From: Azolla caroliniana
Taxonomy: Eukaryota; Polypodiophyta
Direction of reading: 5' to 3'
DNA length: 64,000 bases
Assembly (NCBI GenBank): GCA_043228905.1
Contig: JBHGNT010000008.1
Span: forward strand, 372,001 to 436,000
This document shows, piece by piece, positions 52,449 through 62,595 of this stretch. The position numbers and the translations under genes were made by a program. The notes below the pieces were generated by a model, which was given only the letters and a program-made list of their open reading frames with translations, did not search any database and was not told where the DNA came from. The number at the start of each line of letters is the position of its first letter. Positions within the stretch are counted from its first letter, which is position 1.

Positions 52449-53694
52449 TAATAATAGGATGGTTAGGATGAAATCCAATGATTGTACCATTTTTCATTGC
52501 TTGACTAACCGATAACAAATGTTTGGTGATGCCCGGGATATAGAGAACTTCATTGATTGTGAAATGTCTTCCTCTTGTGACTTCAAACGTAATATCACCC
52601 TTGCCAATAGCTTGTTTAGTCCCGTTATTTCCAAATCTTACAATGATAGGAGGTTCAACATCCTTATAGTTACATAACCAATCTTTTCTATTAGTTAAGT
52701 GTTTAGTAGCACCAGTGTCGAGATACCATATGTCATTTACATTACTTGGGTTTGGAATCGTCGTTGAAAGTGATTAAGCAATGAATGCCTGAAGGACGTC
52801 ATCATACTTGTCGCCATTTTGATATCCATCTCCTATGACTTTTTCATCATCCATCTCTTCTTCAACAAGATGGGCTTGTACACATTTCTATGGTTGATAA
52901 CTCTTGAAATTTGACTTTGCGCGACAATCTTTGGTTGCATGATTTGTACGTTTGCATATTTTACAATAGGTATTGTTGAACTGCATTCCTCCTTGTTTTG
53001 TGTTTTGATCTTTCTTTATCCACGGCTTCAAGCTTTCTCCTCTTTGGGTGAACCTTTTGTTCTTGTATGCTATCATTCCCACACTTGGAGTTGAATTTGA
53101 AGACCTTTGTGAATGCATTGTTTCCTCCTGTCTAATGTTTGCAAGAAGATCAATTAGCATTGGACAATTTATAAAGTTTTGGGTGGTTCTAAAAGTGGAC
53201 CACGAGTGAGGAAGAGCACCAAGAAGGAGAATCTTTTGTAATTTATCATGTATTTCTAATCCAGAAGTTAACACATCATCTAATTTCTTTTGCCATATTA
53301 ATAGAACTTCACCAACCGGTTGTTCATCATTCATTTTGTAATTAACAAGCGCTTGAAGTGTATGCGCTTGTTGGACATCATTTTTCGGCTCGTAGATAGT
53401 TTGTAAGTGCTTCCACATTTCATGAGCCATCTCCATTTTTCGCAATGTTTTTCCAGTGCCATCACTTACTTGCATTAGAATTTCCATTCTTGCACACAAG
53501 TCTTTTTCTTCATATTCTTCAAGTTCTTCACCTTTTTCAGGTTTTATCGACGATCCTGAAATTATGTCCCATACTTTATAATATTTAAAAAGTAATTCTA
53601 ATCTTGCCTTCCAAATTCGATAATTTGTGTTCGATAATTTCTCGATCGTGAATTTTCGCATGCTGAGTTGCGACGACGACATAGATTGTGCCAT
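52449..53694 (-). pseudogene. Second Ty1/copia: gag and start of protease, truncated
   Basis: Reading on the minus strand from 53,694, a 268-codon gag frame starts 'MAQSMSSSQLSMRKF' and carries the copia gag (UBN2-type) region ('NYRIWKARLELLF', 'MWKHLQTIYEP') and a CX2CX4HX4C zinc knuckle, 'CKICKRTNHATKDC', at residues 244-257. The frame meets TAG at 52,888, reads on to TAA at 52,774, then encodes the aspartic protease with 'YLDTGATKHLT' (DTG at about 52,712-52,720) and 'NEVLYIPGITKHLLSVSQ'. Both stops replace expected Gln codons by C-to-T. The element is cut at about 52,449 where it meets the LTR of the plus-strand copia, so integrase, RT and the 3' LTR are missing. The ATG is supported by the PBS about 180 bases upstream. 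Confidence 0.88.
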
Positions 53695-53872
53695 TATTGC
53701 AGAGGGTTGTCTGGATCAGTGCATGGCAAACACAAAATTGTCGTTCGTTATTTGACGATCTTGAACACTATGAATATAATTATTTTTGTATGGGCATGAA
53801 AGTTAAATTATGGTAACGGCACGTGTTTTGTAATTTTAGAAAGGCATAGGCTATAAGGCTATTAGGTCATTT

Positions 53873-53885
53873 GGCTCTGATACCA
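53873..53885 (-). other. Primer-binding site, initiator tRNA-Met type
   Basis: On the minus strand 'tggtatcagagcc' lies directly downstream of the LTR end 'cccaaca'. This is the standard plant copia PBS, complementary to the 3' end of initiator tRNA-Met (established knowledge). It fixes the 5' LTR boundary and the orientation of the element. Confidence 0.93.
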
Positions 53886-54040
53886 TGTTGGGAAAGAAGA
53901 GAGATGAGGGAACAGAGAAAGTGTTTTATTATTATAATGCCCTAGAATGAATACAACGTTGGTGGTGGCTTAATAAGACCACCACCAATAAGACTTACGG
54001 TTTCCTCCTCATGAAGGAAACCGATTTCATAAGAACTACA
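53886..54040 (-). mobile_element. 5' LTR (short, or its preserved end) of the second copia
   Basis: The 3' end of the LTR is firm because it touches the PBS at 53,885. The 5' end is uncertain. A TG start at 54,040 ('tgtagttctt' on the minus strand) would give a 155-bp LTR, but an AT-rich stretch to about 54,079 could also belong to it. The segment holds two near-perfect palindromes (53,959-53,988 and 53,998-54,023). Confidence 0.6.
53959..54023. other. Two adjacent hairpin-forming palindromes in the short LTR
   Basis: 53,959-53,988 has arms 'ttggtggtgg' and 'ccaccaccaa' around 'cttaataaga'. 53,998-54,023 has arms 'cggtttcct' and 'aggaaaccg' around an 8-base loop. Both lie in the transcribed part of the LTR if the boundaries are right, so they could fold in RNA as well as DNA. 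A role is inference only. Confidence 0.85.
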
Positions 54041-54079
54041 TATTAATATATTTTATTTTATTTTTGCTTATTATTTTCC

Positions 54080-55177
54080 TCATATATCTCCAGGGCTCGT
54101 GGTGTTGTGGTTGCGGAGGCCGCGGCCGCGGCCGCGGCGGTGGCTGAAAACCATTGTTAGGTTGGCATCGGTTTTGATGCCAATAAAAGTATATTTGTTG
54201 TTTGTTTTCAGGATAAATGGAGAGGAGAAGCTATGGATATTGTTTGTCTTGGGCTGAAATGGGGCAGAAGGTATGTGGCGGAGTTGCATTCGTTGGAGAG
54301 GTTCGGGTTCATTGAAACCAATAAATTTAACTATTGGTTCGTATTGATTGGAATCTAAATTATGGCATGGGGTAATTTCGTGTATTGTTATATTATAAGT
54401 GTAGAATCTTTGGCGAGGCTTGGATGGTGATAATGGTGGCGGCAGTGGTCGAAGAGGGTGTTGGTGGCGGCGGCGGTGCGGTTGTTGTGAAGGGCCGAAA
54501 GGGCATGTGTATCTTACAGATTTTGAGTGGGGTTTAGGGTTTAGATTCTTAGTGGGATTGGGTTTAGGTTTTGGGTTAGGGTTAGGGTTCGGTTTTGGGT
54601 TATGGTTAGGGTTAAGGTTAAGTTTAGGTTTCGGTTTAGAGTTAGGGTTAGGATTCCTATTAGGGTTTGTTTTAGGGTTGGGTTTAGTATGGTTGGGATT
54701 AGGGTAGGGATTTTGTTTACAAGGATTAGGGTGGGATTTGTGGTTAGATGTTTTGTTGGGACTAAAGTTATTGTTTTTCAGGGTAGATTTTGGGATGGGG
54801 AGAGGATTAGGGTTAGATTTTGGGATAGGGTTAGAGTTAATGTTAATAATTGCATCAAGGTAAGGATTGGATGTGGAGTCAAAGTGTAAACATTTTTTGT
54901 TTTTGGGGATAATGACTCGGGATGTTTGTGGGTTAGGATTTTGTTCTATAGGCTCCTCGTTTGTATTTAGATCTATTGGGAGATCTTCTATTTCGTTATC
55001 TAATTCAACATTGATATTATCAAAATCATGTGTATTATGGAGTTTATCCGAGTGTTGTAGCTCTCTATTGTTATTTCTAATTGTGATTGAAGTTGTTTTG
55101 AGTGTATTATCAATGTTGTTAGTAACAGCAACTCTTGGCACTTCGTTAAAAGGTCTATAACATGTTCTTCTAACCAA
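54080..55177 (-). CDS. Unrecognised 365-codon reading frame with Asn-Pro/Lys-Pro repeats
   Basis: I do not recognise this protein. The minus-strand frame runs from just after a TAA to TGA-free DNA ending at 54,080. It has an N-terminal segment without repeats (about residues 1-75), an acidic patch ('DNEIEDLPIDLNTNEEPIEQ'), a long low-complexity stretch of NP, KP and NPNPK dipeptides (about residues 110-215), a His/Arg/Pro segment, and a C-terminal 'RGRGRG'. Upstream, a different frame (about 55,180-55,312) also looks coding ('FRVELFEFSTMLLDPKHL', 'NFIAPNLFTDNINHWL'), so one frameshift near 55,175 probably split a longer protein. That protein is itself cut by satellite C at about 55,312. There is no Met codon at the nominal start. 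It could be a retroelement gag-like or host low-complexity protein; neither is shown. Confidence 0.4.
   Translation of the reverse strand: MVRRTCYRPFNEVPRVAVTNNIDNTLKTTSITIRNNNRELQHSDKLHNTHDFDNINVELDNEIEDLPIDLNTNEEPIEQNPNPQTSRVIIPKNKKCLHFDSTSNPYLDAIININSNPIPKSNPNPLPIPKSTLKNNNFSPNKTSNHKSHPNPCKQNPYPNPNHTKPNPKTNPNRNPNPNSKPKPKLNLNPNHNPKPNPNPNPKPKPNPTKNLNPKPHSKSVRYTCPFGPSQQPHRRRHQHPLRPLPPPLSPSKPRQRFYTYNITIHEITPCHNLDSNQYEPIVKFIGFNEPEPLQRMQLRHIPSAPFQPKTNNIHSFSSPFILKTNNKYTFIGIKTDANLTMVFSHRRGRGRGLRNHNTTSPGDI
54117..54145. repeat. GC-rich 'gcggcc' run
   Basis: A run of overlapping 'gcggccgc' palindromes, sharply GC-rich against AT-rich surroundings, encodes the C-terminal Arg-Gly repeats of the minus-strand frame. 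It keeps many CpGs in a region where other CpGs appear to have decayed. Confidence 0.8.
54535..54700. repeat. Degenerate 'gggtta/gggttt' hexamer tract
   Basis: The plus strand is a run of imperfect hexamers resembling telomere DNA. The step is six bases and in phase with the minus-strand codons for Asn-Pro and Lys-Pro, whereas the common plant telomere repeat is seven bases (tttaggg). I therefore treat it as coding or microsatellite sequence and not as a true interstitial telomere. Confidence 0.7.
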
Positions 55178-55312
55178 TGGTTAATATTGTCTGTAAAAAG
55201 GTTAGGCGCTATAAAATTTGAGACCTCTTCTAAGTGCTTAGGATCTAGTAGCATGGTGCTAAATTCGAAGAGTTCTACTCTAAATTTATTTGGGAAATCA
55301 TCTCTGACCCAA

Positions 55313-58300
55313 TTATGAACATTTTGATTTAGTCACGACCTCTTTGGTCTGCCTTCCTCAATTGTGACACACCTTTGGTTTTTCGCTTCATGTCTCTCGC
55401 CCTGACTTTCAAAATCATGATTTTTCAATTCCATATCATAACTTGTTCCGTTAGCTTCGATTCACATATTTGAACAAGAAAATCCGATCTCACACGAGCC
55501 AGCTATCAACATTTTCATTTATTCACACGGTCTTGTCTACGTCGTCCTCAATTGTGGCACACCTTTAGTTTTTCCTTCATTTCTGTCGCCTTGAGTTTCT
55601 AAATTAGGATTCTTCAATTCCATTTCATAGCTTGGTCCGTTAGCTTCGATTCACATGTTTGAACAAGAAAATCTGATATCACACAAGCCAGCTATCACAT
55701 TTTCATTTATTCACGCGGTCTTGTCTACACCGTCCTCAATTGTGGCACAACATTGCTTTCATGTCTATCGCCCTGAGTTTCTAAAGTAGGATTTTTCACT
55801 TCCATATCCTAGCTTGTTCCATTAGCTTCGATTCACATGTTTGAACAAGAAAATCTGATATCACACGAGTCAACTATCAACATTCTCATTTATTCTCGCG
55901 GTCTTGTCTACGCCATCCTCAATTGTGGCACAACTTTGCTTTTTCTTTCATGTCTATCACCTTGAGTTTCTAAATTAGGAATTTTCAGTTCCATATCATA
56001 GCTTGGTCCATTAGCTTCAATTCCCATGTTTGAAAAAGAAAATCTGATATCATACGAACAAGCTCTGAACCAACTCTAAACATTTTGATTTAGTCACGTG
56101 CTCTTTGGTGTACCTTCCTCAATTGTGGTACACCCTTGTTTTTTCCTTCATGTCTCTTGCCTTGAGTTTCAAAATCATGATTTTTCAATTCCAGATCATA
56201 ACTTGTTCCGTTAGCTTTGATTCGCATATTTGAACAAGAAAATCCGATATCCCACGAGCCAGCTATCAATATTTTCATTTATTCACACGGTCTTGTCTAT
56301 GCCGTCCTCAATTGTGGCACACCTTTGCTTTTTCCTTCATGTCTCTCGCGCTGACTATCAAAATCATCATTTTTCAATTTCATATCATAGCTTCGTCCGT
56401 TAGCTTCGATTCACATGTTTGAACAAGAAAATCCGATAACACACGAGTCAACTATCAACATTTTCATTTATTCATGCGGTCTTGTCTACGCCGTCCTCAT
56501 TGTGGCACAACTTTGGTTTTTCCGTCTTATCTGTCGCCCTGAGTTTCTAGATTAGGATTTTTCAATTCCATATCATAGCTTGGTTCGTTAACTTCGATTC
56601 ACATGTTTGAACAAGAAAATCCAATATCATACGAGCCAGCTTTGAACATTTTCATGTACTCACGCGTTCTTGTCTACGCCCTCCTCAAGTGTGGCACAAC
56701 TTTGCTTTTTCCTTCATGTCTCTTGCCCTCACATTGAAAATCATGATTTTTCAATTCCATATCATATCTAGGTCCGTTAGCTTCGATTTTCATGTTTCAA
56801 TAAGAAAATCCAATATCAGACGAGACAGTTATCAACATTTTCATTTAGTCCCGCGCTCTTGTCTACGCCCTCCACAATTGTGGCACACCTTTGGTTTTTC
56901 CTTCATGTCTCTTGCCCTGAGTTTAAAAATCATGATTTTGCAATTCAATATCATAGCTCAGTCCGTTAGCTTCGATTCGCATGTTTCAACAAGAAAATCC
57001 GATATCACACGGGCCAGCTCTAAACATTTTGATTTACTCACACACTCTTGTCTACAACCTCCTCAAGTGTGGCACACCTTTGCTTTTTCCTTCATGTCTC
57101 TCGCGCTGACTATCAAAATCATCAATTTTCAATTCCAGATCATAACTTGTTCCGTTAGCTTCGATTCGCATGTTTGAACTGTCGAACACCGCGCTCGGCC
57201 ACAACCGAGAAATAGGATCAAATCACAGAAAACAGGAAATACGAAATGCTCCAAGACTACAGAGAGAAGAGTACACAGGATATTTTACGTGGAAAACCCT
57301 AAATGGGAAAAACCACGGGAGTCCTCAAACTCCAACTCACACTATACACAGAGATGTACAATGGTGAAGCTTCAAGGCAACAACCTTGAGCTCACTGTCT
57401 TCGCCACAGGCGGCGGCAATACACAGAGGCGTCGACCTCTTCCTTTCTCTCTCTCTCTCTCTCGACTGCTCTCACTTCGCTCTCTCGGCTAGAACATAGA
57501 ATGAGCAACAACACAACAAACTGTTTGCCCTAAGTCATATTTATACACATATGACTTTTCGGGCTATTTACAAATATAGCCACAAGGGCCCTTGGCAAAC
57601 ATATTCACAAATATGTCCCCGCATCCGGATCTCTCTCCGGGTACATTCATCATCCGGCTCCGTGGCCGGGTCTTCTCTTTGTCATCCGGCTCCGTAGCCG
57701 GGGTCTTCATCATCCGGCTCCGTAGCCGGGGTCTACAGCATCCGGCTCCGTAACCGGGTACTCTTCATTCGGCTTCATGCCGGGTACTCTGATCCTACGG
57801 TTCCGTAACAGCCTCCGGGCTTGCCGTCATTCATCTCCGGACATCCCATCCGGAGGGACCGAAATCCCAACATGAACAAGAAAATCCGATATGACACAAG
57901 CCAGCTATCAACATTTTCATTTATTCACGCGGTCTTGTCTACGCCGTCCTCAATTGTGGCACAACTTTACTTTTTCCTTCATGTCTCCCGCCCTATGTTT
58001 CAAAATCAGGATTTTTCAATTCAATATCTTATCTTGGTCCTTTAGCTTCGATTCGCATGTTTCAACAAGAAAATCCGATATGACACAACCTAGCTATCAA
58101 CATTTTCATTTACTCATGGGTTCTTGTCTTCGCCCTCCTCAATTCATGTCTGTCGCCCTGAGTTTCGAAATAATGATTTTTCAATTCGATATCATAGCTT
58201 GGTTCGTTAGCTTTGATTCGCATGTTTCAACAAGAAAATTTCATATCATACGAGCCAGCTCTAAACATTTTGATTTATTCACGCGTTCATGTCTACGCCC

Positions 58301-60424
58301 TCCTCAAGTGTGGCACAACTTAGCTTTTTCCTTGATGTCCCTCGTCCTAACTTTTAAAATCATGATTTCTCAATTCCATATCATATCTTGGTGCATTACC
58401 TTCGATTTGCATGTTTCAACAACAAAATCCGATATCACACGAGACAACTATCAACATTTTCATTTAGTCACGCGCTCTTGTGTACGCCCTCCTTAATTGT
58501 AGCACACGTTTGGTTTCTCCTTCATCTCTCTTGCCCTGAGTTTCAAAATCATGATTTTTCAATTCCATATCATAGCTTCATCCGTTAGCTTCAATTTGCA
58601 TGTTTCAACAAGGAAATCTAATATCATACGCCCTCCTCAAGTGTGGCACACCTTTGCTTCTTCCCTCATGTCTCGTGCGCTGACTTTCAAAATCATGATT
58701 TTTCAACTCCATGTCGTAGCTTGGTCCGTTAGCTTTGATTTGCATGTTTAAACAAGAAAATCTTATATGATATGAACCAGTCATGAACATTTTGATTTAG
58801 TCATGTGCTCTTTGGTGTGCCTTCCTCAATTGTGGGACACCTTTGTTATTTCCTTCATGTCTCTTGCCCTAAGTTTTAAAATCATGATTTTTCAATTACA
58901 TATCATAGCTTGTTCCGTTAACTTCGATTCGCATGTTTGAACAAGACAATCCAATATCACACGAGCCAGCTATCAACATTTTCATTTATTCACGTGGTCT
59001 TGTCTACGCCGTCCTCAATTGTGGCATAACTTTTCTTTTTCCTTCATGTTCGTCACCCTGAGTCTCTAAATTAGTATTTTTCAATTCTATATCATATCTT
59101 GGTCGGTTAGCTTCGATTTGCATGTTTGAACAAGAAAATCTGATATCATACGAACCAGCTCTGAACATTTTGAGGGACACGCGCTCTTGTCTACGCCATA
59201 CTCAATTGTGGGACACCTTTGATTTTTCCTTCATGTCTCTCGCCTTGAGTTTTCAAAATCATGATTTGTCTATTCCATATTATAGCTTAGTCTGGTAGCT
59301 TCAATTCGCATGTTTGGAGAAGAAAATCCGATATCACACGAGCCAGCTATCAACATTTTCATTTAGTCAAGCGCTCTTGTCTACGCCCTCCTCAATTGTG
59401 GCACACCTTTGGTTTTTCCTTCATGTCTCTTGCCCTGACTTCAAAATCATTATTTATCAATTCCATATCATAGCTCAGTCCTTTAGCTTCGATTCGCATG
59501 TTTGAACAAGAAAATCTGATATCATACGAGCCAGCTCTAAACATTTTAATTTACTCACGCGCTCTTGTTTACGCCCTCCTTAAGTGTTGCACAACTTTGC
59601 TTTTTCATTCATGTCTCCATCCCTGACTTTCAAAATCAGAATTTTTCAATTCCATATCATAGCTTGGTCCGGTAGCTTCGAGTCGCATGTTTGAACAAGA
59701 AAATCCGATATCACACGAGCCAGCTATCAACATTTTCATTTAGTCACGCACTCTTGTCTACGCCATACTCAATTGTGGCACACCTTTGTTTTTTCCTTCA
59801 TGTCTCTCGGCTTGAGTTTTCAAAATCATGATTTTTCAATTCCATATCATAGCTTAGTCTGATAGCTTCGATTCGCATGTTTGAACAAGAAAATCCGATA
59901 TCACACGAGCCAGCTATCAACATTTTCATTTAGTCATGCTCTCTTTTCTATGCCATACTCAATTGTGGCACACCTTTGGTTTTTCCTTCATGTCTCTCGG
60001 CTTGAGTTTTCAAAATCATGATTTTTCTTTTCCATATCATAGCTTGGTCCGGTAGCTTCGATTCGCATGTTTGAACAAGAAAATCCGATATTACACGAGC
60101 CAACTATCAACATTTTCATTTTGTCACATGCTCTTGTCTACGCCATCCTCAATTGGGGCACACCATTGGTTTTTCCTTCATGTATCTCACCCTGACTTTC
60201 AAAATCATGATTTTTCAATTTTCATATCATAGCTTGGTCCATTAGCTTTGATTCGCATTTTTGAACAAGAAAATCTGATATCACACAAGCCAGCTATCAA
60301 CATTTTCATTTATTCACGGGCTCTTGTTTACACCCTCCTCAATTGTGGCACAACTTTGGTTTTTCCTTCATGTCTCTTGTCCTGACTTTCAAAATGATGA
60401 TTTTTAATTCCATATCATAGCTTT
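55313..60424 (+). repeat. Satellite array, about 189-bp monomers, subfamily C
   Basis: 'cctcaattgtgg' recurs at 55,356, 55,546, 55,734, 55,917, 56,117 and 56,306, giving steps mostly of 188-190. Monomers share the common backbone in the same orientation as A, B and D. They have an 11-base insertion after 'cctcaat' ('tgtggcacacc') and the endings 'gaacaagaaaatc' and 'gccagctatcaacattttc'. Monomer-to-monomer divergence looks higher than in A or B. The array is interrupted by the solo LTR at 57,180-57,872 and ends at 'catagctt' against copia RNase H sequence. No gene is seen. Confidence 0.9.
57180..57872 (-). mobile_element. Solo copia LTR with 5-bp target duplication
   Basis: On the minus strand the LTR starts 'tgttgggatttcgg' at 57,872 and ends 'gttcgaca' at 57,180 (693 bp). 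It is flanked by 'tgaac' on both sides (57,175-57,179 and 57,873-57,877), and removing it and one repeat restores an uninterrupted satellite C monomer. It holds a TATA box (57,539-57,545, minus strand), a CT microsatellite (about 57,444-57,466) and five or so repeats of 'ccggctccgtagccgg' type. It belongs to the family of the LTR at 51,826-52,448. A solo LTR is the standard product of recombination between the two LTRs of a full element. Confidence 0.93.
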
Positions 60425-62585
60425 ATTCGGCTTCGGTGCTCAACAGTGCGAGTGTCAACTGTTTCTTACTAGTCCATGATATGGCACCAGTAGCGAGAGA
60501 AAAGACAAATCCGAATGTCAATCGCTAGTCGGCATCGGTATAACCTTTGAGTCGGATCGATGTGGCCAATTTGGAAAGGATGTCAAAATCCATGGTTCCA
60601 CTCACATACCTTAGCACTCGCTTAGCACAGTCGAGATGGATGTCTCGCGGTGTTTTCATAAACTAGCTATGGAGGCCGACCGGGTAACTCAGGTTGGGTC
60701 GGGTAATTGTGAGGTAGATGAGGCTTCCGACTAGTTGACGATAATGCATCGGCTCACACTCTCTAGTGCCCGAGTCAGCATCTAGCTTTAGATTTCGATC
60801 AAGAGGAGTAGTGACGGGCTTACACTGGGTCATACTTGTAAAGAAGATTGAGGGTATAGTGCTTTTGAGAAAGCATGATGATGTCCAGAGTTCGAATTAT
60901 TTCTATTCCTACAAAGTAATGGAGCTCCTTCATATCGGTCATTTTGAATCGACTAGAGAGGAGCTTCTTGATGTGCTCAATATCCGTTAAATGCTCTCCT
61001 CCTATGACCAAATCATCCACATAAATGATGATAAATACCTGTCCTCTAGAGTCTCTCCAGATGAATAGAGAGTTGTCGGATTTGGACATGTTGAAGCCGA
61101 TTTGATGAAGATATTGTGTTATCTTCGAATGCCATGCTCTCAGTGCCTACTTCAGGCCGTAGAGAGGCTTTTTGAGTCGGCAGACAACAGTCGGATGTGT
61201 AGTCGACACGAATCCGGGTGGTTGCACCATGTACACCTATTCGCCTAACTTGCCTTGTAGAAAGGCGTTCTTTACATCCATTTGGTGGAGGTGCGGTCCA
61301 CTCAACCTGGTTGAGATTGGACTTCCCTCTTATGTGAACCTCGGTCAATCATCCTCCTCCACATCTGTGTCAAACTCGGTTTTGATAGTGTCGGATGGGG
61401 CTGATTCAAATGTATACCAGGATGCTCACTTGTCGAATACTACATCCCTACTCACTCGTACCTTCTTGGTGGATGGGTTGAAGCACTTATAGCCTTTTTG
61501 CTCGAGTGAGTACCCTACGAGTATACATTTCTCCGACTTGAGATTGAGCTTCTGTCGTAGGTCGTCGGGGATATGTACATATGCAATTGAACCGAATATC
61601 CCAACATGAGATAGATCAGGTTTCTTCCCATAGAACTTTTCGTAGGGGGTAACTTCGCACACTCCTGATGTTGTGCAGCGATTCGTCAGATAAATAGCCG
61701 TATTCGCCACTTCAGCCCAATATGACTTTGGCAGGTGTTTCTCGTTCATCATTGCCCTTGCCACCTCAAGTATGTGCCGATTCTTGCATTCGGCTACTCC
61801 GTTCTGCTGAGGTGTGTGTCGGCAAGTAAACTCCTGTTGGATTCCTTCTTGTCGAAGATATGTTGTAAAGGTGTCGGAGAAGTACTCCTTGCCGCCGTCC
61901 GATTGAAGGCATCAAACATGCCGATCGGTTGCCTTTTCGACTTCGTTTTTGAATCTTTGCAAGTGTGCGAACACTTCGCTCTTTTTCCGCATGGGGTAGA
62001 TCTAGGTATGTCTGGAGAAGTCATTGATGACTGTAACATAGTACCTACAACCACCGAATGTTGTCGTCTAGGTTGGTCCCCATACATTGAATGTATTACA
62101 TCCAGGATCCCTTTGCTTGTGTTCCTCTCCTTTGGGAACGGTTGTCGGTGCTATTTGATGAATTGACAAGCTTCGCACACCCCTACAATTTCCTTATTGG
62201 TAAAGGTCAGGAGTCCAGGGACAAGACCTTTTGACTGCATTCCCTTGAGTTTTTGGAAATTGACGTAGCCTATCCTCTTGTGCCATAGCTCTATGTCAGT
62301 GTCGGCTCTCTAGCCCTTGGCATACATGGCCGAATTCATCTCGTGAGAGTCGAGGATAAACATCTGACCTTCTCTCCGACCCCTAGCGATGAGTCGGCCT
62401 TCTTTTTCGATGAAGCGTCCTCCATCATTGAAGCGGACTTGCATGCCTTGTTCGACTATCTGGCCAACTAAGACCAGGTTCTTTGTTATTGTAGGAACAT
62501 GCAAAACGTTCATGATGTATGTTTGTTTGCCTTCTTCCCCAAATGGGATGTAGTTTACGAAGGCGCTACGGCTCTTCTGTGTGCA
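60425..62585 (-). pseudogene. Third Ty1/copia pol, heavily decayed (integrase-RT-RNaseH)
   Basis: Minus strand, in order: pre-integrase region ('NVLHVPTITKNLV'); integrase finger ('LWHKRIGY', where the second His is Tyr, and 'CEAC'); core ('DFSRHT', 'LQSDGG', 'TPQQNGVAE'); integrase C-terminus ('YWAEVANTAIYLTNRC', 'KCILVGYS'); RT missing its N-terminal part ('QMDVKNAFLQG', 'KKPLYGLK', 'IIYVDDLVIGG'); then 'LVGSLIYLTITRPNLSY' and RNase H cut at 'LLSTEAE'. Breaks include stops at 62,310, 62,151, 62,068, 62,002, 61,912, 61,237, 61,147, 60,663 and 60,525. A frameshift near 62,075 removes the first catalytic Asp codon of the core, another lies near 60,825, and there is a deletion near 61,330-61,430. 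The 3' end abuts satellite C; the 5' end is interrupted by the LTR of the next copia. Confidence 0.87.
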
Positions 62586-62595
62586 CAGTGGATCG

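Noticed and set aside
54535-54700. True interstitial telomere array
   Set aside because: Repeats are degenerate, six bases long and in codon phase on the minus strand. Only isolated 'tttaggg' words occur.
54420-54889. Plus-strand Gly/Leu-rich frames opposite the NP-rich frame
   Set aside because: They are the reverse reading of the hexamer tract. Only the minus strand extends into non-repetitive, protein-like sequence on both sides.
57289-57492. Small plus-strand frames inside the solo LTR
   Set aside because: They lie on the non-transcribed strand of a recognised LTR, and the Ser/Leu run comes from the CT microsatellite.
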